This document shows, piece after piece, positions 24,868-31,222 of a DNA stretch of 31,222 nt (positions are counted from its first letter, which is position 1; each line of letters starts with the position of its first letter). The DNA is from JANXXV01 sp038200305. Lineage in GTDB: Bacteria > Acidobacteriota > Terriglobia > Bryobacterales > Bryobacteraceae. A program made the position numbers and the translations under genes. Location of the stretch: assembly GCA_038200305.1 (NCBI GenBank), contig JBBPYD010000080.1, positions 1-31,222 on the forward strand, written 5' to 3'. The notes under the pieces are model-generated. The model was not told the DNA's origin. It saw only the letters and a program-made list of their open reading frames with translations, and did no database searches.

Positions 24868-25210
24868 AGTCCCCCCTTAAGATCTTCTTGGCCCGCGCGG
24901 CACGCAGTAAGTCCGCAAGTCTCTCGGCCTCGGAGCGCGCCAGTTTGCGTCCAGCAGAGGTCAACCTGTAATACCGGCGCCGTTCATGCCCAAGTTTTTC
25001 ATCCTCGCGTAGGCCAACTTCCGCAATAAGCTCCCCTTCGAGTAGCGCCTGGATTGAGCTGTACAGCGTTCCTGGGCCCAGCCGCATGCGGCCGGCAGTC
25101 TGTTCCGCGACTTGCCTCATAATGCCGTACCCGTGCAGGTCTTCATCGGCCAGGGAAAGTAGGATCTGGAACGCGGCCGAAGGTAGAGGGTTGAGTTTTT
25201 GTTTAGGCAT
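24860..25210 (-). CDS. PadR family transcriptional regulator
   Basis: 116 aa from the ATG at 25210. A longer reading to 25246 would translate the operator palindromes and is rejected. Winged-helix PadR signature: LPSAAFQILLSLADEDLHGY, GIMRQVAEQTAGRMRLGPGT, LYSSIQALLEGELIAE, then RRRYYRLTSAGRKLARSEAE, and a short C-terminal helix for dimerisation. The family mostly represses its own gene and adjacent membrane genes. Palindromes of ATCGAT type sit just upstream (25216-25243). The stop overlaps the start of the membrane-prefix ORF, so PadR probably controls the peptidase unit. Confidence 0.92.
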   Translation of the reverse strand: MPKQKLNPLPSAAFQILLSLADEDLHGYGIMRQVAEQTAGRMRLGPGTLYSSIQALLEGELIAEVGLREDEKLGHERRRYYRLTSAGRKLARSEAERLADLLRAARAKKILRGDYV

Positions 25211-25215
25211 ATGGC

Positions 25216-25243
25216 ATCGATGCTCGATATATCGATTATCGAT
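25216..25243. promoter_or_regulatory. Overlapping ATCGAT palindromes, probable PadR operator
   Basis: Three linked dyads occur: ATCGAT at 25216-25221, TCGATATATCGA at 25224-25235 (a perfect 12-bp palindrome) and ATCGAT-T-ATCGAT at 25231-25243. They occupy the region from 6 to 33 nt upstream of the PadR start and about 65 nt upstream of the threonine synthase -10. PadR autoregulation at such AT-rich palindromes is common in the family. The binding itself is inference. Confidence 0.55.
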
Positions 25244-25307
25244 CATACTTCAGTGTGACTCGAATTGCAATAGGTCAATCTATCGCGGCGAACACGGCGG
25301 CGGCTTG

Positions 25308-25313
25308 TATAAT
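25308..25313 (+). promoter_or_regulatory. -10 element of the first threonine synthase gene
   Basis: A perfect TATAAT ends 10 nt before the ATG at 25324. No TTGACA-like -35 is seen at 17 bp. It suggests a very short or absent leader. Confidence 0.5.
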
Positions 25314-25323
25314 TGGGGTTCAC

Positions 25324-26631
25324 ATGAATCCTGAGCTGATCTGTTTTGAACCGTCGTGCCGTGCCCGCTTCCCAGTTACGCAAGTTATCTATAATTGCCC
25401 GAATTGCGGGGGGTTGCTTGAGGTTACGTACTCCGGTACTCCGGCTCCGGCGGCAGATCTAAAGCAAATCTGGCGCGATCGCAGGCGCGATAACTGTCTT
25501 ATAGATCAGAGCGGCGTCTGGCGTTACCGGGAAATGATTCCATTCCTTGAGGACACGCGGCACATCGTGTCACTGCGCGAAGGGAATACGCCGTTGCTGA
25601 ACGCTCCGCGGGCGGCGGGTTACGGTGGGCTGGATCAACTGGTTTTCAAGCATCAAGGCTTCAATCCCACGGGTTCGTTTAAAGATAACGGAATGACATG
25701 CGGCGCTTCTCAAGCCTTGCGGCTGGGCATGAAGCGCGTCGCATGCGTATCCACGGGCAACACGTCCGCATCCATGGCGGCTTACGCGAGCGCCGCCGGG
25801 TTGCAGCCCATCATCTTCATCCCTTACGGGAACATCTCCTACGGAAAGCTGGCGCAGGCACTGGAATATGGCGCGATGACGCTGCAGGTGGAAGCGAACT
25901 TCGACCAGATCCTGAAGCTGGTTCGCGTGCTTTCCGAAAAACTGGGCATCTATCTGTTGAACTCGATCAACCCGTTCCGGATTGAGGGACAGAAAACCAT
26001 CGTCATCGAGATGATGGACCAGAGGGACTGGAAGGCGCCGGACTGGATCGTGCTGCCGGGCGGCAATCTCGGAAATGTTTCCGCCTTTGGAAAAGCGCTC
26101 CGCGAGTTGAAGGCGAACGGTTTCATCACGAAGATGCCCCGGTTGGCAGTAGTCCAGGCACATGGTTCCGCGCCGTTCTATGATTTCATCCGCGCGGAAT
26201 CGCAAAATGCGTTCACGCCGATTGACCATCCAGAGACGCTGGCGACTGCGATCAAGATCGGAGACCCGATTTCCTGGCCGAAGGCGCTATTTGAAATTAC
26301 CGAAAGCAACGGCATTGTCGAACGCGTGACCGAACAGGAAATCGCGGATGCCAAAGCGCAAATCGGACTCTGCGGCATCGGTTGCGAGCCGGCTTCGGCC
26401 GCAACGCTCGCCGGTATCCGTAAGCTGACGGCTTCGGGAGCGATCCGGAACGATGCCGACGTAGTAGCCGTGCTGACGGGCAATGTTCTCAAGGATCCAG
26501 ACTACATTTACCGTTACCATACAGGGGACCTGAAGGCGCCGGACGGCAGCGAGATTGAGCCGAATTTCGGGAATCGGCCGATTCTTGTTCCAAACGATGC
26601 GGACAAGATCGCAAGCCTTCTGGCAAACTAA
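25324..26631 (+). CDS. thrC: Threonine synthase
   Basis: 435 aa from the ATG at 25324. The protein starts with a zinc-ribbon-like segment (Cys7, Cys12, Cys25, Cys28) and continues into the fold-type II PLP domain. REGNTPLL precedes FKHQGFNPTGSFKDNG with the PLP lysine Lys120. CVSTGNTSASMAAYA, IFIPYGNISYGKLAQALEYG and WIVLPGGNLGN (phosphate loop) follow. The C-terminal GIGCEPASAATLAGI and DVVAVLTGNVLKDPDYI complete the threonine synthase pattern. The enzyme converts O-phosphohomoserine to threonine. The gene lies 4 nt before metF, with which it should be co-transcribed, and a second family member lies convergently downstream. Confidence 0.92.
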   Translation: MNPELICFEPSCRARFPVTQVIYNCPNCGGLLEVTYSGTPAPAADLKQIWRDRRRDNCLIDQSGVWRYREMIPFLEDTRHIVSLREGNTPLLNAPRAAGYGGLDQLVFKHQGFNPTGSFKDNGMTCGASQALRLGMKRVACVSTGNTSASMAAYASAAGLQPIIFIPYGNISYGKLAQALEYGAMTLQVEANFDQILKLVRVLSEKLGIYLLNSINPFRIEGQKTIVIEMMDQRDWKAPDWIVLPGGNLGNVSAFGKALRELKANGFITKMPRLAVVQAHGSAPFYDFIRAESQNAFTPIDHPETLATAIKIGDPISWPKALFEITESNGIVERVTEQEIADAKAQIGLCGIGCEPASAATLAGIRKLTASGAIRNDADVVAVLTGNVLKDPDYIYRYHTGDLKAPDGSEIEPNFGNRPILVPNDADKIASLLAN

Positions 26632-26635
26632 AACC

Positions 26636-27526
26636 ATGTTCATCAGCGACATTCTGGCCCGGAAGTGTCCGGTATTTTCGTTCGAGTTCTTCCCGCCCAA
26701 GACGGACGAATCCGCGAAGCTGCTGGAACGCACGATAGCGGAACTCGGGCCGCTGGAACCGAACTTCGTATCGGTGACCTACGGCGCGGGCGGGTCCACG
26801 CGCGAGAAAACGATTGATATCGTCACCCGCATCAAGCGCGACACCGGAATTGAAGCGATGGCGCACCTGACCTGCGTGGGCGCGACACGCGAGGATCTGA
26901 AAAACGTGCTGGACCGCTTAGTGGATGCGGGCGTGGAGAATGTGCTGGCGCTCCGCGGCGATCCGCCCAAGGGCGAGAAGGTTTTCCAGCACACCGAAGG
27001 CGGGTTCCGCTATGCAAACGAACTGACCGCTTTCATCCGGGAACAGTACTCGGGAAAGCTGTGCATCGGAGGCGCATGCTATCCGGAAAAGCACACCGAG
27101 TCGGTAAATCCGGCAGTCGATTTGGCGAACTTGAAGCGAAAATTACAGGACGGGACGCAGTTCGTCATCACCCAGTTGTTCTTTGACAATCGAAGGTACT
27201 TCGAATTCGTAGAATATGCACGCGCCAATGGCGTGAGTGTTCCCATTATTCCAGGCATCATGCCCATCACCAACGCCAATTCGGCGGAAAAGATGACTTC
27301 CATGGGCGGTGTTTCCCTGCCCTACCGGCTGGCCGCTGAACTGGATGCACAGCGCGACAATGCCGGCGCGATTCTTGAGATTGGCATTGCACACGCTACC
27401 GCACAGTGCATCGAGCTATTGCGCGCGGGAGCGCCGGGGATACACTTCTATACGCTGAATCGCAGCAAGGCGACTCAGCAGGTATTGGCTGCCATTCGCG
27501 CCGCCGGGTTGAGCGCGGTGGCTTGA
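26636..27526 (+). CDS. metF: Methylenetetrahydrofolate reductase
   Basis: 296 aa from the ATG at 26636. A frame extension back to 26555 lies inside the threonine synthase gene. FAD-dependent TIM barrel with PVFSFEFFPPKTDES at the start (containing the catalytic-type Glu), FVSVTYGAGGSTREKT, HLTCVGATREDL, NVLALRGDPPKGE, GGACYPEKHTES, FVITQLFFDN, PIIPGIMPI and GIHFYTLNRS. This is the full MetF signature and usual bacterial length. It reduces 5,10-methylene-THF to 5-methyl-THF for methionine synthesis. Pairing with threonine synthase places it at the branch where homoserine goes to threonine or methionine. The 3' end is 6 nt from the convergent gene's stop. Confidence 0.95.
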   Translation: MFISDILARKCPVFSFEFFPPKTDESAKLLERTIAELGPLEPNFVSVTYGAGGSTREKTIDIVTRIKRDTGIEAMAHLTCVGATREDLKNVLDRLVDAGVENVLALRGDPPKGEKVFQHTEGGFRYANELTAFIREQYSGKLCIGGACYPEKHTESVNPAVDLANLKRKLQDGTQFVITQLFFDNRRYFEFVEYARANGVSVPIIPGIMPITNANSAEKMTSMGGVSLPYRLAAELDAQRDNAGAILEIGIAHATAQCIELLRAGAPGIHFYTLNRSKATQQVLAAIRAAGLSAVA

Positions 27527-27532
27527 TCGTAA

Positions 27533-28744
27533 CTACCTGGGCGTAATCAAGCCGCCGAGTTTATCCGCTTCTCCGCCTGCAAGCCTGGGATAACGGGTAG
27601 AGTACGCTTCCAGATACTTCAGGCCGGACCCGGTGTTGTAGATCACAATCCTTTCTTCCGATTTCAGGAACCCGGACGCGAGCAACTTTTTCAGCGCGGC
27701 TACGCAGGCGCCGCCTTCAGGAGCCGCGAAAATGCCCTCATCGGTTGCGAGTTCGATGCCGGCATCCAGCATGTCACTGTCGGTGACGGCTATGGCACAG
27801 CCGCCGCTATCCCGGATGGCCCGCAGCATCAGGACATCGCCAAGCGGTTTCGGCACACGCAAACCACTGGCGACGGTGTAGGCGTTCTCCCAGAACTCAG
27901 TCCGGTCTTCCCCGCGCTCGAAGGCGCGAACCACGGGTTGGCAGCCTTCCACCTGCACGGCGATCATCTTGGGGCGCTTGCTGGAAATCCAACCCATCGT
28001 CTCCATTTCCTCGAAAGCCTTCCACATGCCGATCAGGCCAACACCGCCGCCTGCGGGATAGAAGATCACGTCCGGCAATTTCCAGTCGAACTGTTCGGCT
28101 ACTTCGTAACCCATCGTCTTCTTGCCTTCAATCCGGTAGGGCTCCTTCAGCGTGGATACATCGAACCAGCCTTCCGCATCCTTCCGCGCAGCCACGATCT
28201 TGCCGCAGTCGCTAATCAAACCGTCCACCAGAGTGACGTGCGCCCCGGTAGCCTTGCACTCGATGAAGTTCGCCTGCGGAACATCGCGAGGCATGAAGAT
28301 GTGCGCTTCCACGCCGGCCGCTGCCGCATAAGCCGCCATCGCGCCCGCCGCGTTGCCCGCCGACGGAATTGCTACCTTTTTAATTCCCAACTCCTTCACC
28401 ATGGACACGGCACACGACAAGCCGCGGGCCTTGAACGAACCTGTTGGGTTGACCCCTTCGTCCTTTACCCAGAGATTCGCCGCCCCAAGGCGCTTTCCCA
28501 GCCGTTGTGTTCGTATCAGCGGGGTCATCCCCTCACCCAGCGATACGATATTCGACTCGGACTGAACCGGCAGCACGGCGGAATAACGCCACATGCTGTT
28601 AGGACCTTTCGGACGCTGTTCACGCGCCGCTGTAAGATCGTAGCGGACCAGCAAGGGCCCACCGCATTCGCAAAGGTTGTGGATCTGTCCCGCGCCGCGG
28701 CGCTTTCCGCATAAACTGCATTCCAGGTGAGTAACTGTTGTCAT
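27533..28744 (-). CDS. Second threonine-synthase-family PLP enzyme
   Basis: 403 aa from the ATG at 28744. A zinc-ribbon start (Cys9, Cys12, Cys25, Cys27) is followed by SLGEGMTPLIRTQRLGKRLG, KDEGVNPTGSFKARG with the PLP lysine Lys105, IPSAGNAAGAMAAYAAAAG, VIFYPAGGGVGLIGMWKAFE and EGIFAAPEGGACVAALKKL. It is a full-length fold-type II enzyme, annotated as threonine synthase in most relatives. It differs from the other copy in the lysine motif (GSFKARG against GSFKDNG) and in the glycine loop (PAGGGVG against PGGNLGN). It could be a true isozyme, or act on another phosphorylated or beta-substituted amino acid. An upstream in-frame extension to 28909 is rejected because it overlaps the divergent gene. 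Confidence 0.87.
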   Translation of the reverse strand: MTTVTHLECSLCGKRRGAGQIHNLCECGGPLLVRYDLTAAREQRPKGPNSMWRYSAVLPVQSESNIVSLGEGMTPLIRTQRLGKRLGAANLWVKDEGVNPTGSFKARGLSCAVSMVKELGIKKVAIPSAGNAAGAMAAYAAAAGVEAHIFMPRDVPQANFIECKATGAHVTLVDGLISDCGKIVAARKDAEGWFDVSTLKEPYRIEGKKTMGYEVAEQFDWKLPDVIFYPAGGGVGLIGMWKAFEEMETMGWISSKRPKMIAVQVEGCQPVVRAFERGEDRTEFWENAYTVASGLRVPKPLGDVLMLRAIRDSGGCAIAVTDSDMLDAGIELATDEGIFAAPEGGACVAALKKLLASGFLKSEERIVIYNTGSGLKYLEAYSTRYPRLAGGEADKLGGLITPR

Positions 28745-28758
28745 GGTGGTGAATGCTC

Positions 28759-28765
28759 TATGATA
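28759..28765. promoter_or_regulatory. Second overlapping bidirectional -10 element
   Basis: TATGATA reads as TATGAT on the plus strand (28759-28764) and TATCAT on the minus strand (28765-28760). The divergent start codons are 40 bp apart (28744 and 28785). On the plus side there is room for a GAAGGA ribosome binding site. On the minus side the ATG is 15 nt away, with no clear ribosome binding site. Confidence 0.4.
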
Positions 28766-28784
28766 TCTTGAAGGACCGAACACG

Positions 28785-29057
28785 ATGCCTTGCTTACTTG
28801 CCGTTCTGATTGTCGCCTTCCCCCGGATCGCCATCGTCTTGCTGTATCTGTTCACCAATTTCTTTCGCGGCGTATACGATACGGTATTATTGCCGGTGTT
28901 GGGTTTCATCTTCCTCCCGGTTACATTGATCGCGTATACGTTTCTGGCGAACCAACATCAACCACATGACGCCACGTTTCTGATCGTGCTGATTGTTGCG
29001 ATTATTATCGATCTTGGTTTCCTTGGCGGGGGTAATAGAGTACGAAGACGGAGTTGA
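28785..29057 (+). CDS. Small three-helix membrane protein
   Basis: 90 aa with GAAGGA about 9 nt before the ATG. Three hydrophobic stretches are visible: LLAVLIVAFPRIAIVLLYLF, a middle segment VLLPVLGFIFLPVTLIAYTF, and LIVLIVAIIIDLGFLGGG. The N-terminus resembles small conserved inner-membrane proteins of Acidobacteria with FPRIA..LLYLF..F. No function can be assigned. Its stop codon directly abuts what looks like the left end of an IS1595-type element, so the last few residues (NRVRRRS) might have been altered by the insertion. Confidence 0.75.
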   Translation: MPCLLAVLIVAFPRIAIVLLYLFTNFFRGVYDTVLLPVLGFIFLPVTLIAYTFLANQHQPHDATFLIVLIVAIIIDLGFLGGGNRVRRRS

Positions 29058-29114
29058 GGGCTGCTCCGGTAAATCCCTTTTCTATTGGCTAGGCAATTTA
29101 GGGTAATTATATAC

Positions 29115-29143
29115 TTGACGTACCGATGGATCTAGGGCATACT
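29115..29143 (+). promoter_or_regulatory. Transposase promoter, leaderless layout
   Basis: The -35 TTGACG (29115-29120) and -10 CATACT (29138-29143) have an exact 17-bp spacer. The ATG at 29150 is 6 nt past the -10, so transcription should begin at or next to the start codon. Confidence 0.6.
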
Positions 29144-29149
29144 TGATGC

Positions 29150-29896
29150 ATGGACGGCATCAAGACACTTCAGGAAGCGATCATCCACTTCTCCGATTTC
29201 GAGAACTGCAAGAAACTCATGATGAGGCTCCGCTGGTCGGACGGAGTCGTGAAGTGCCCCTACTGCGGATCAACAAAGGTCACCTACCTAGCTAAGAATC
29301 GCGTATGGAAGTGCTATACCGGCCATGATAAACCTAAGTTCTCTCTCAAGACCGGTACCATTTTCGAGGACTCCCCACTCAGCCTCGACAAGTGGCTTGC
29401 GGCGCTTTGGCTCGTGGTGAACTGCAAGAACGGAATCAGCTCCTGCGAAGTGGCCCGTGACCTCGGGGTCACACAGAGAACAGCGTGGTTCATGAATCAC
29501 CGGCTGCGCTACGCGCTGAAGGACGGCGGCTTTGGACTGTTCGCTGGCGAAGTGGAAGCCGAAACATTTATTGGCGGCAAAGCGCGAAATATGCACATCG
29601 CTGAGCGAAAGCGCCGTATCACCGGCACTGGTGGAAAGGACAAGATCGCTGTTATGGGAATCCTTCAGCGGGGCGGAAAGATCCGCACTAGCGTTGTCGC
29701 TGATCGCAAGAAGAAGACCATCCAGGCTGAAGTCAAGAAGCACGTCGAAGCCGGGGCCGCGCTCTACACTGACGCGCTGCTCTAGTATGAAGGGCTGGCC
29801 GGTCAATACGCTCATCAGGTAATCGACCACGCCGTTAAGTACGTGGACGGAAAGATTACTGGCAAGGATAGGAAGCCCGCCCCGATGGGCATCTGA
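29150..29896 (+). pseudogene. IS1595-family transposase, interrupted by an amber codon and 3'-truncated
   Basis: The zinc-ribbon (CPYCGSTKV then CYTGHDK), FSLKTGTIFEDSPLSLDKW and RDLGVTQRTAWFMNHRLRYA identify an ISXO2-like IS1595 transposase. The catalytic region reads GEVEAETFIGGKARNMH around Glu138; family members usually have E-A/V-D-E-T there, so the first DDE aspartate seems removed by a 3-nt deletion. An amber TAG at 29783-29785 follows YTDALL, but the same frame continues YEGLAGQYAHQVIDHAVKYV, a normal family sequence. Homology then ends before the expected HTNG.ENFWS block. Two or three independent lesions make this element dead. Confidence 0.85.
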
Positions 29897-29924
29897 AGCG
29901 CCAGAACAGAGGAAAGCGGGCGAC

Positions 29925-30113
29925 CTAGGGAGTGCCCTTTGCTGTACTTTCTTCGTGAATCGCCTCTTTGGTCTTTGTTGCTTTTGTCGGTTTCTTAGGC
30001 TTGTTGAAGGGATTTGGTACCGCGCTCTTTGGGACCGACAGAACGGCCAATAGCGCATTCTCGAATCGCTTACCAGCCTCCGGTCCTTCAATCATCTCCG
30101 GGTGATGCTTCAT
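29925..30113 (-). CDS. Small EGPEAG-motif protein, hypothetical
   Basis: 62 aa. MKHHPEMIEGPEAGKRFENA is followed by LLAVLSVPKSAVPNPFNK and a basic Lys/Thr tail. The pattern EGPEA-x-RF-x5-hLSVPKS recalls a widespread group of small proteins of unknown function, sometimes found beside mobile or toxin-like genes; this is from memory, not a search. It lies 43 nt downstream of the methyltransferase fragment on the same strand. The first ATG has its purine-rich tract too close, and the ATG at residue 7 is an alternative start. Role unknown. Confidence 0.45.
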   Translation of the reverse strand: MKHHPEMIEGPEAGKRFENALLAVLSVPKSAVPNPFNKPKKPTKATKTKEAIHEESTAKGTP

Positions 30114-30156
30114 CCCTTGATTGTGGCATGTTCAACGGGGGTCCAACAGTGATCGA

Positions 30157-31071
30157 TCAGGCTAATCTTATGCAGTCTTCTGTAATGAGCGTGCCGAGTT
30201 CACTGGCCGCGGGCGGCACTCCAGGCCGAACTATTGATTCTCCCCTAGTCTCTCTACTAGCGCAGTCGTTATTTAACGCTAAGAGAAAGCTCAGTGGTTC
30301 CTCATGTGTTATTCCATAAGCCTCCGCTACGGCGGCGTCGAGGGTGATATGTGCGTTCCGCAGTGGGTTCTCGCCTGGAAGGTCCAATGTTCTATACAAT
30401 TGCCGAAAGCTCCAGCCGTTCGCGGTCATGATAGATCGGCGGAGCCGTCGAAGTTCTACAGCGGCGCTGGCCACCTTGCTAATAGCGGATTTGGAGGGGC
30501 TCTGTGGCCAACAGAAGCTATCGAACACTGTATCAGAGGTGTACCTAGGGCGTTCTTCAAGCGTGGAGCACCGCGCTTTGAACCATTCCCAATGCAGAGA
30601 CGACTGAAGGATACCGAACGAGTAGTCATCCGCTAGAGCAAAGACTATGAGGGCTGCGTTAGGCCGAATCGAAGGGTGTACGAATTCAAATATTGGCCGC
30701 TTGGTTACTTGGCCACAAACGACAAACCTAGGCAACGCCGAGACGCGTATAATCATCTCTTCCCGAGGATAAGACAACAGCCACCATCGCTTCAGAAAGT
30801 TTCCATGATGACGATTCGTCTTTGCAACTGGATCGTTACTAAGCGCCTCTCTTGACCGCTCACTCTCTTCGGCTGCCGCTGAGATGCGCTTAGATAACAC
30901 CTTGCGCTTGACGATCTCAAAGACTGCCTCGTATTTACCAGCCTCCATTACGTCACGCGGGTGGAAGTCGATAACGTATCTATTCGGCTGGGCGCCTACT
31001 CTACCGATCATTTCGTTTGCGATGAGATAAGGAAATAACACCTCCCTGAGCACGGGAGACCGTGCGATCAT
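30157..31071 (-). pseudogene. C-terminal half of an MmeI-like class I DNA methyltransferase (5'-truncated)
   Basis: 304 aa from the first ATG. Family homology extends four codons further (QAES) to 31083, where a TGA stops the frame. Recognisable parts are SPVLREVLFPYLIANEM, NRYVIDFHPRDV, NRHHGNFLKRWWLLSYPREE, RFVVCGQVTKRPIFEFVHPS, DDYSFGILQSSLHWEWFKAR, FCWPQSPS and LYRTLDLPGENPLRNAH. These are the target-recognition and C-terminal parts of MmeI-like adenine methyltransferases. The catalytic N-terminal half with NPPY is missing. Beyond 31082 the sequence looks like an insertion-sequence end. Without the SAM-binding domain the fragment cannot methylate DNA. Confidence 0.8.
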
Positions 31072-31081
31072 CGACTCTGCT

Positions 31082-31222
31082 TGTCAGTGCCGGGATAAAA
31101 CACCCGCAGTTTTGCCGGTTTTGCCGACCGCGGCAGCGGTGAGCCTGGGCGGGGACGCGGTAGGTACTCTACAGTAGTTTCTACATCTTTCCTTTTCCCA
31201 CGTCGTTGTCTGCTTTGCTCAG
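31082..31222. mobile_element. Probable end of an insertion sequence (IS21-like) interrupting the methyltransferase
   Basis: Methyltransferase homology stops at 31083. From 31082 the sequence begins TGTCAGTGCCGGGATAAAAC and carries a perfect tandem 9-nt repeat GTTTTGCCG at 31109-31126. TGT-type ends with short repeated transposase sites just inside are typical of IS21-family elements. No transposase gene is within the remaining 140 bases, so the family is tentative. Confidence 0.45.
31109..31126 (+). repeat. Tandem 9-nt repeat inside the putative IS end
   Basis: GTTTTGCCG occurs twice head to tail (31109-31117 and 31118-31126). It lies 26 nt inside the proposed element boundary. Confidence 0.6.

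Larger units (their letters stand above)
29058..29896 (+). mobile_element. Remnant of an IS1595-family insertion sequence
   Basis: The transposase remnant starts at 29150. The GGGCTGCTCCGGTAAATCCC sequence at 29058, right after the preceding stop codon, is a good candidate left terminal repeat. Its reverse complement is not found to the right, so the right end is deleted or lies beyond recognition. A promoter (29115-29143) and the 5' two-thirds of the transposase remain. Confidence 0.6.

Overview
The window looks like a chromosomal segment from an acidobacterium of the Solibacter/Bryobacter type. This is inferred from gene content, with no database search: a CNA-B-type TonB receptor N-terminus, a PQQ dehydrogenase followed by a mutarotase/SMP-30 protein, a haem-binding domain of the type shared with Planctomycetes and Verrucomicrobia, a PadR regulator overlapping a 'permease-prefix' protein, and many secreted proteins. 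Genes are tightly packed, with ATGA/GTGA overlaps and several GTG starts. Several genes start only 6-12 nt downstream of a good -10 hexamer, which suggests leaderless transcripts.

Layout. (1) 1-7170: a plus-strand operon behind a consensus-like promoter and two matching operator-like dyads. It encodes a two-haem cytochrome c, a PQQ alcohol/sugar dehydrogenase, a mutarotase-gluconolactonase fusion (frameshifted near its 3' end) and a secreted glycoside-hydrolase-like protein, and ends at a terminator. The set reads as an extracytoplasmic sugar-oxidation module. (2) 7076-9150: a degraded stretch with a 17-nt inverted repeat pair, an orphan promoter, a truncated TonB-receptor N-terminus and a broken formylglycine-generating-enzyme-type fragment. 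(3) 9153-13584: an ABC ATPase, tRNA-Cys, then a minus-strand operon of a YggS-type PLP protein, a glycosyltransferase and a CocE/NonD hydrolase. (4) 13606-16636: a protein with a RecB/NucS-like PD-(D/E)xK motif, a DUF697-like membrane protein and a Spy/LTXXQ-like protein. (5) 16740-23017: a tightly coupled operon of a purple-acid-phosphatase-like enzyme, a TPR protein, an MFS transporter and a glycosyltransferase fused to a RimI-like acetyltransferase; a YdcH-like small protein and a terminator follow. (6) 23424-25210: a minus-strand PadR / membrane prefix / S41 peptidase unit in which prefix and peptidase appear split by a frameshift. (7) 25324-28744: two different threonine-synthase-family genes flanking metF. 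(8) 28785-31222: a small membrane protein and then accessory DNA: a dead IS1595-type element, a small EGPEAG-type ORF, and the C-terminal half of an MmeI-like DNA methyltransferase cut off by what looks like the end of another insertion sequence.

The most interesting points are the sugar-oxidation cassette with its mutarotase-lactonase fusion, the glycosyltransferase-GNAT fusion, the PadR-controlled membrane-tethered S41 peptidase, the nuclease-motif protein next to a DUF697-like protein, and two divergent gene pairs that appear to share an overlapping, symmetric -10 element.
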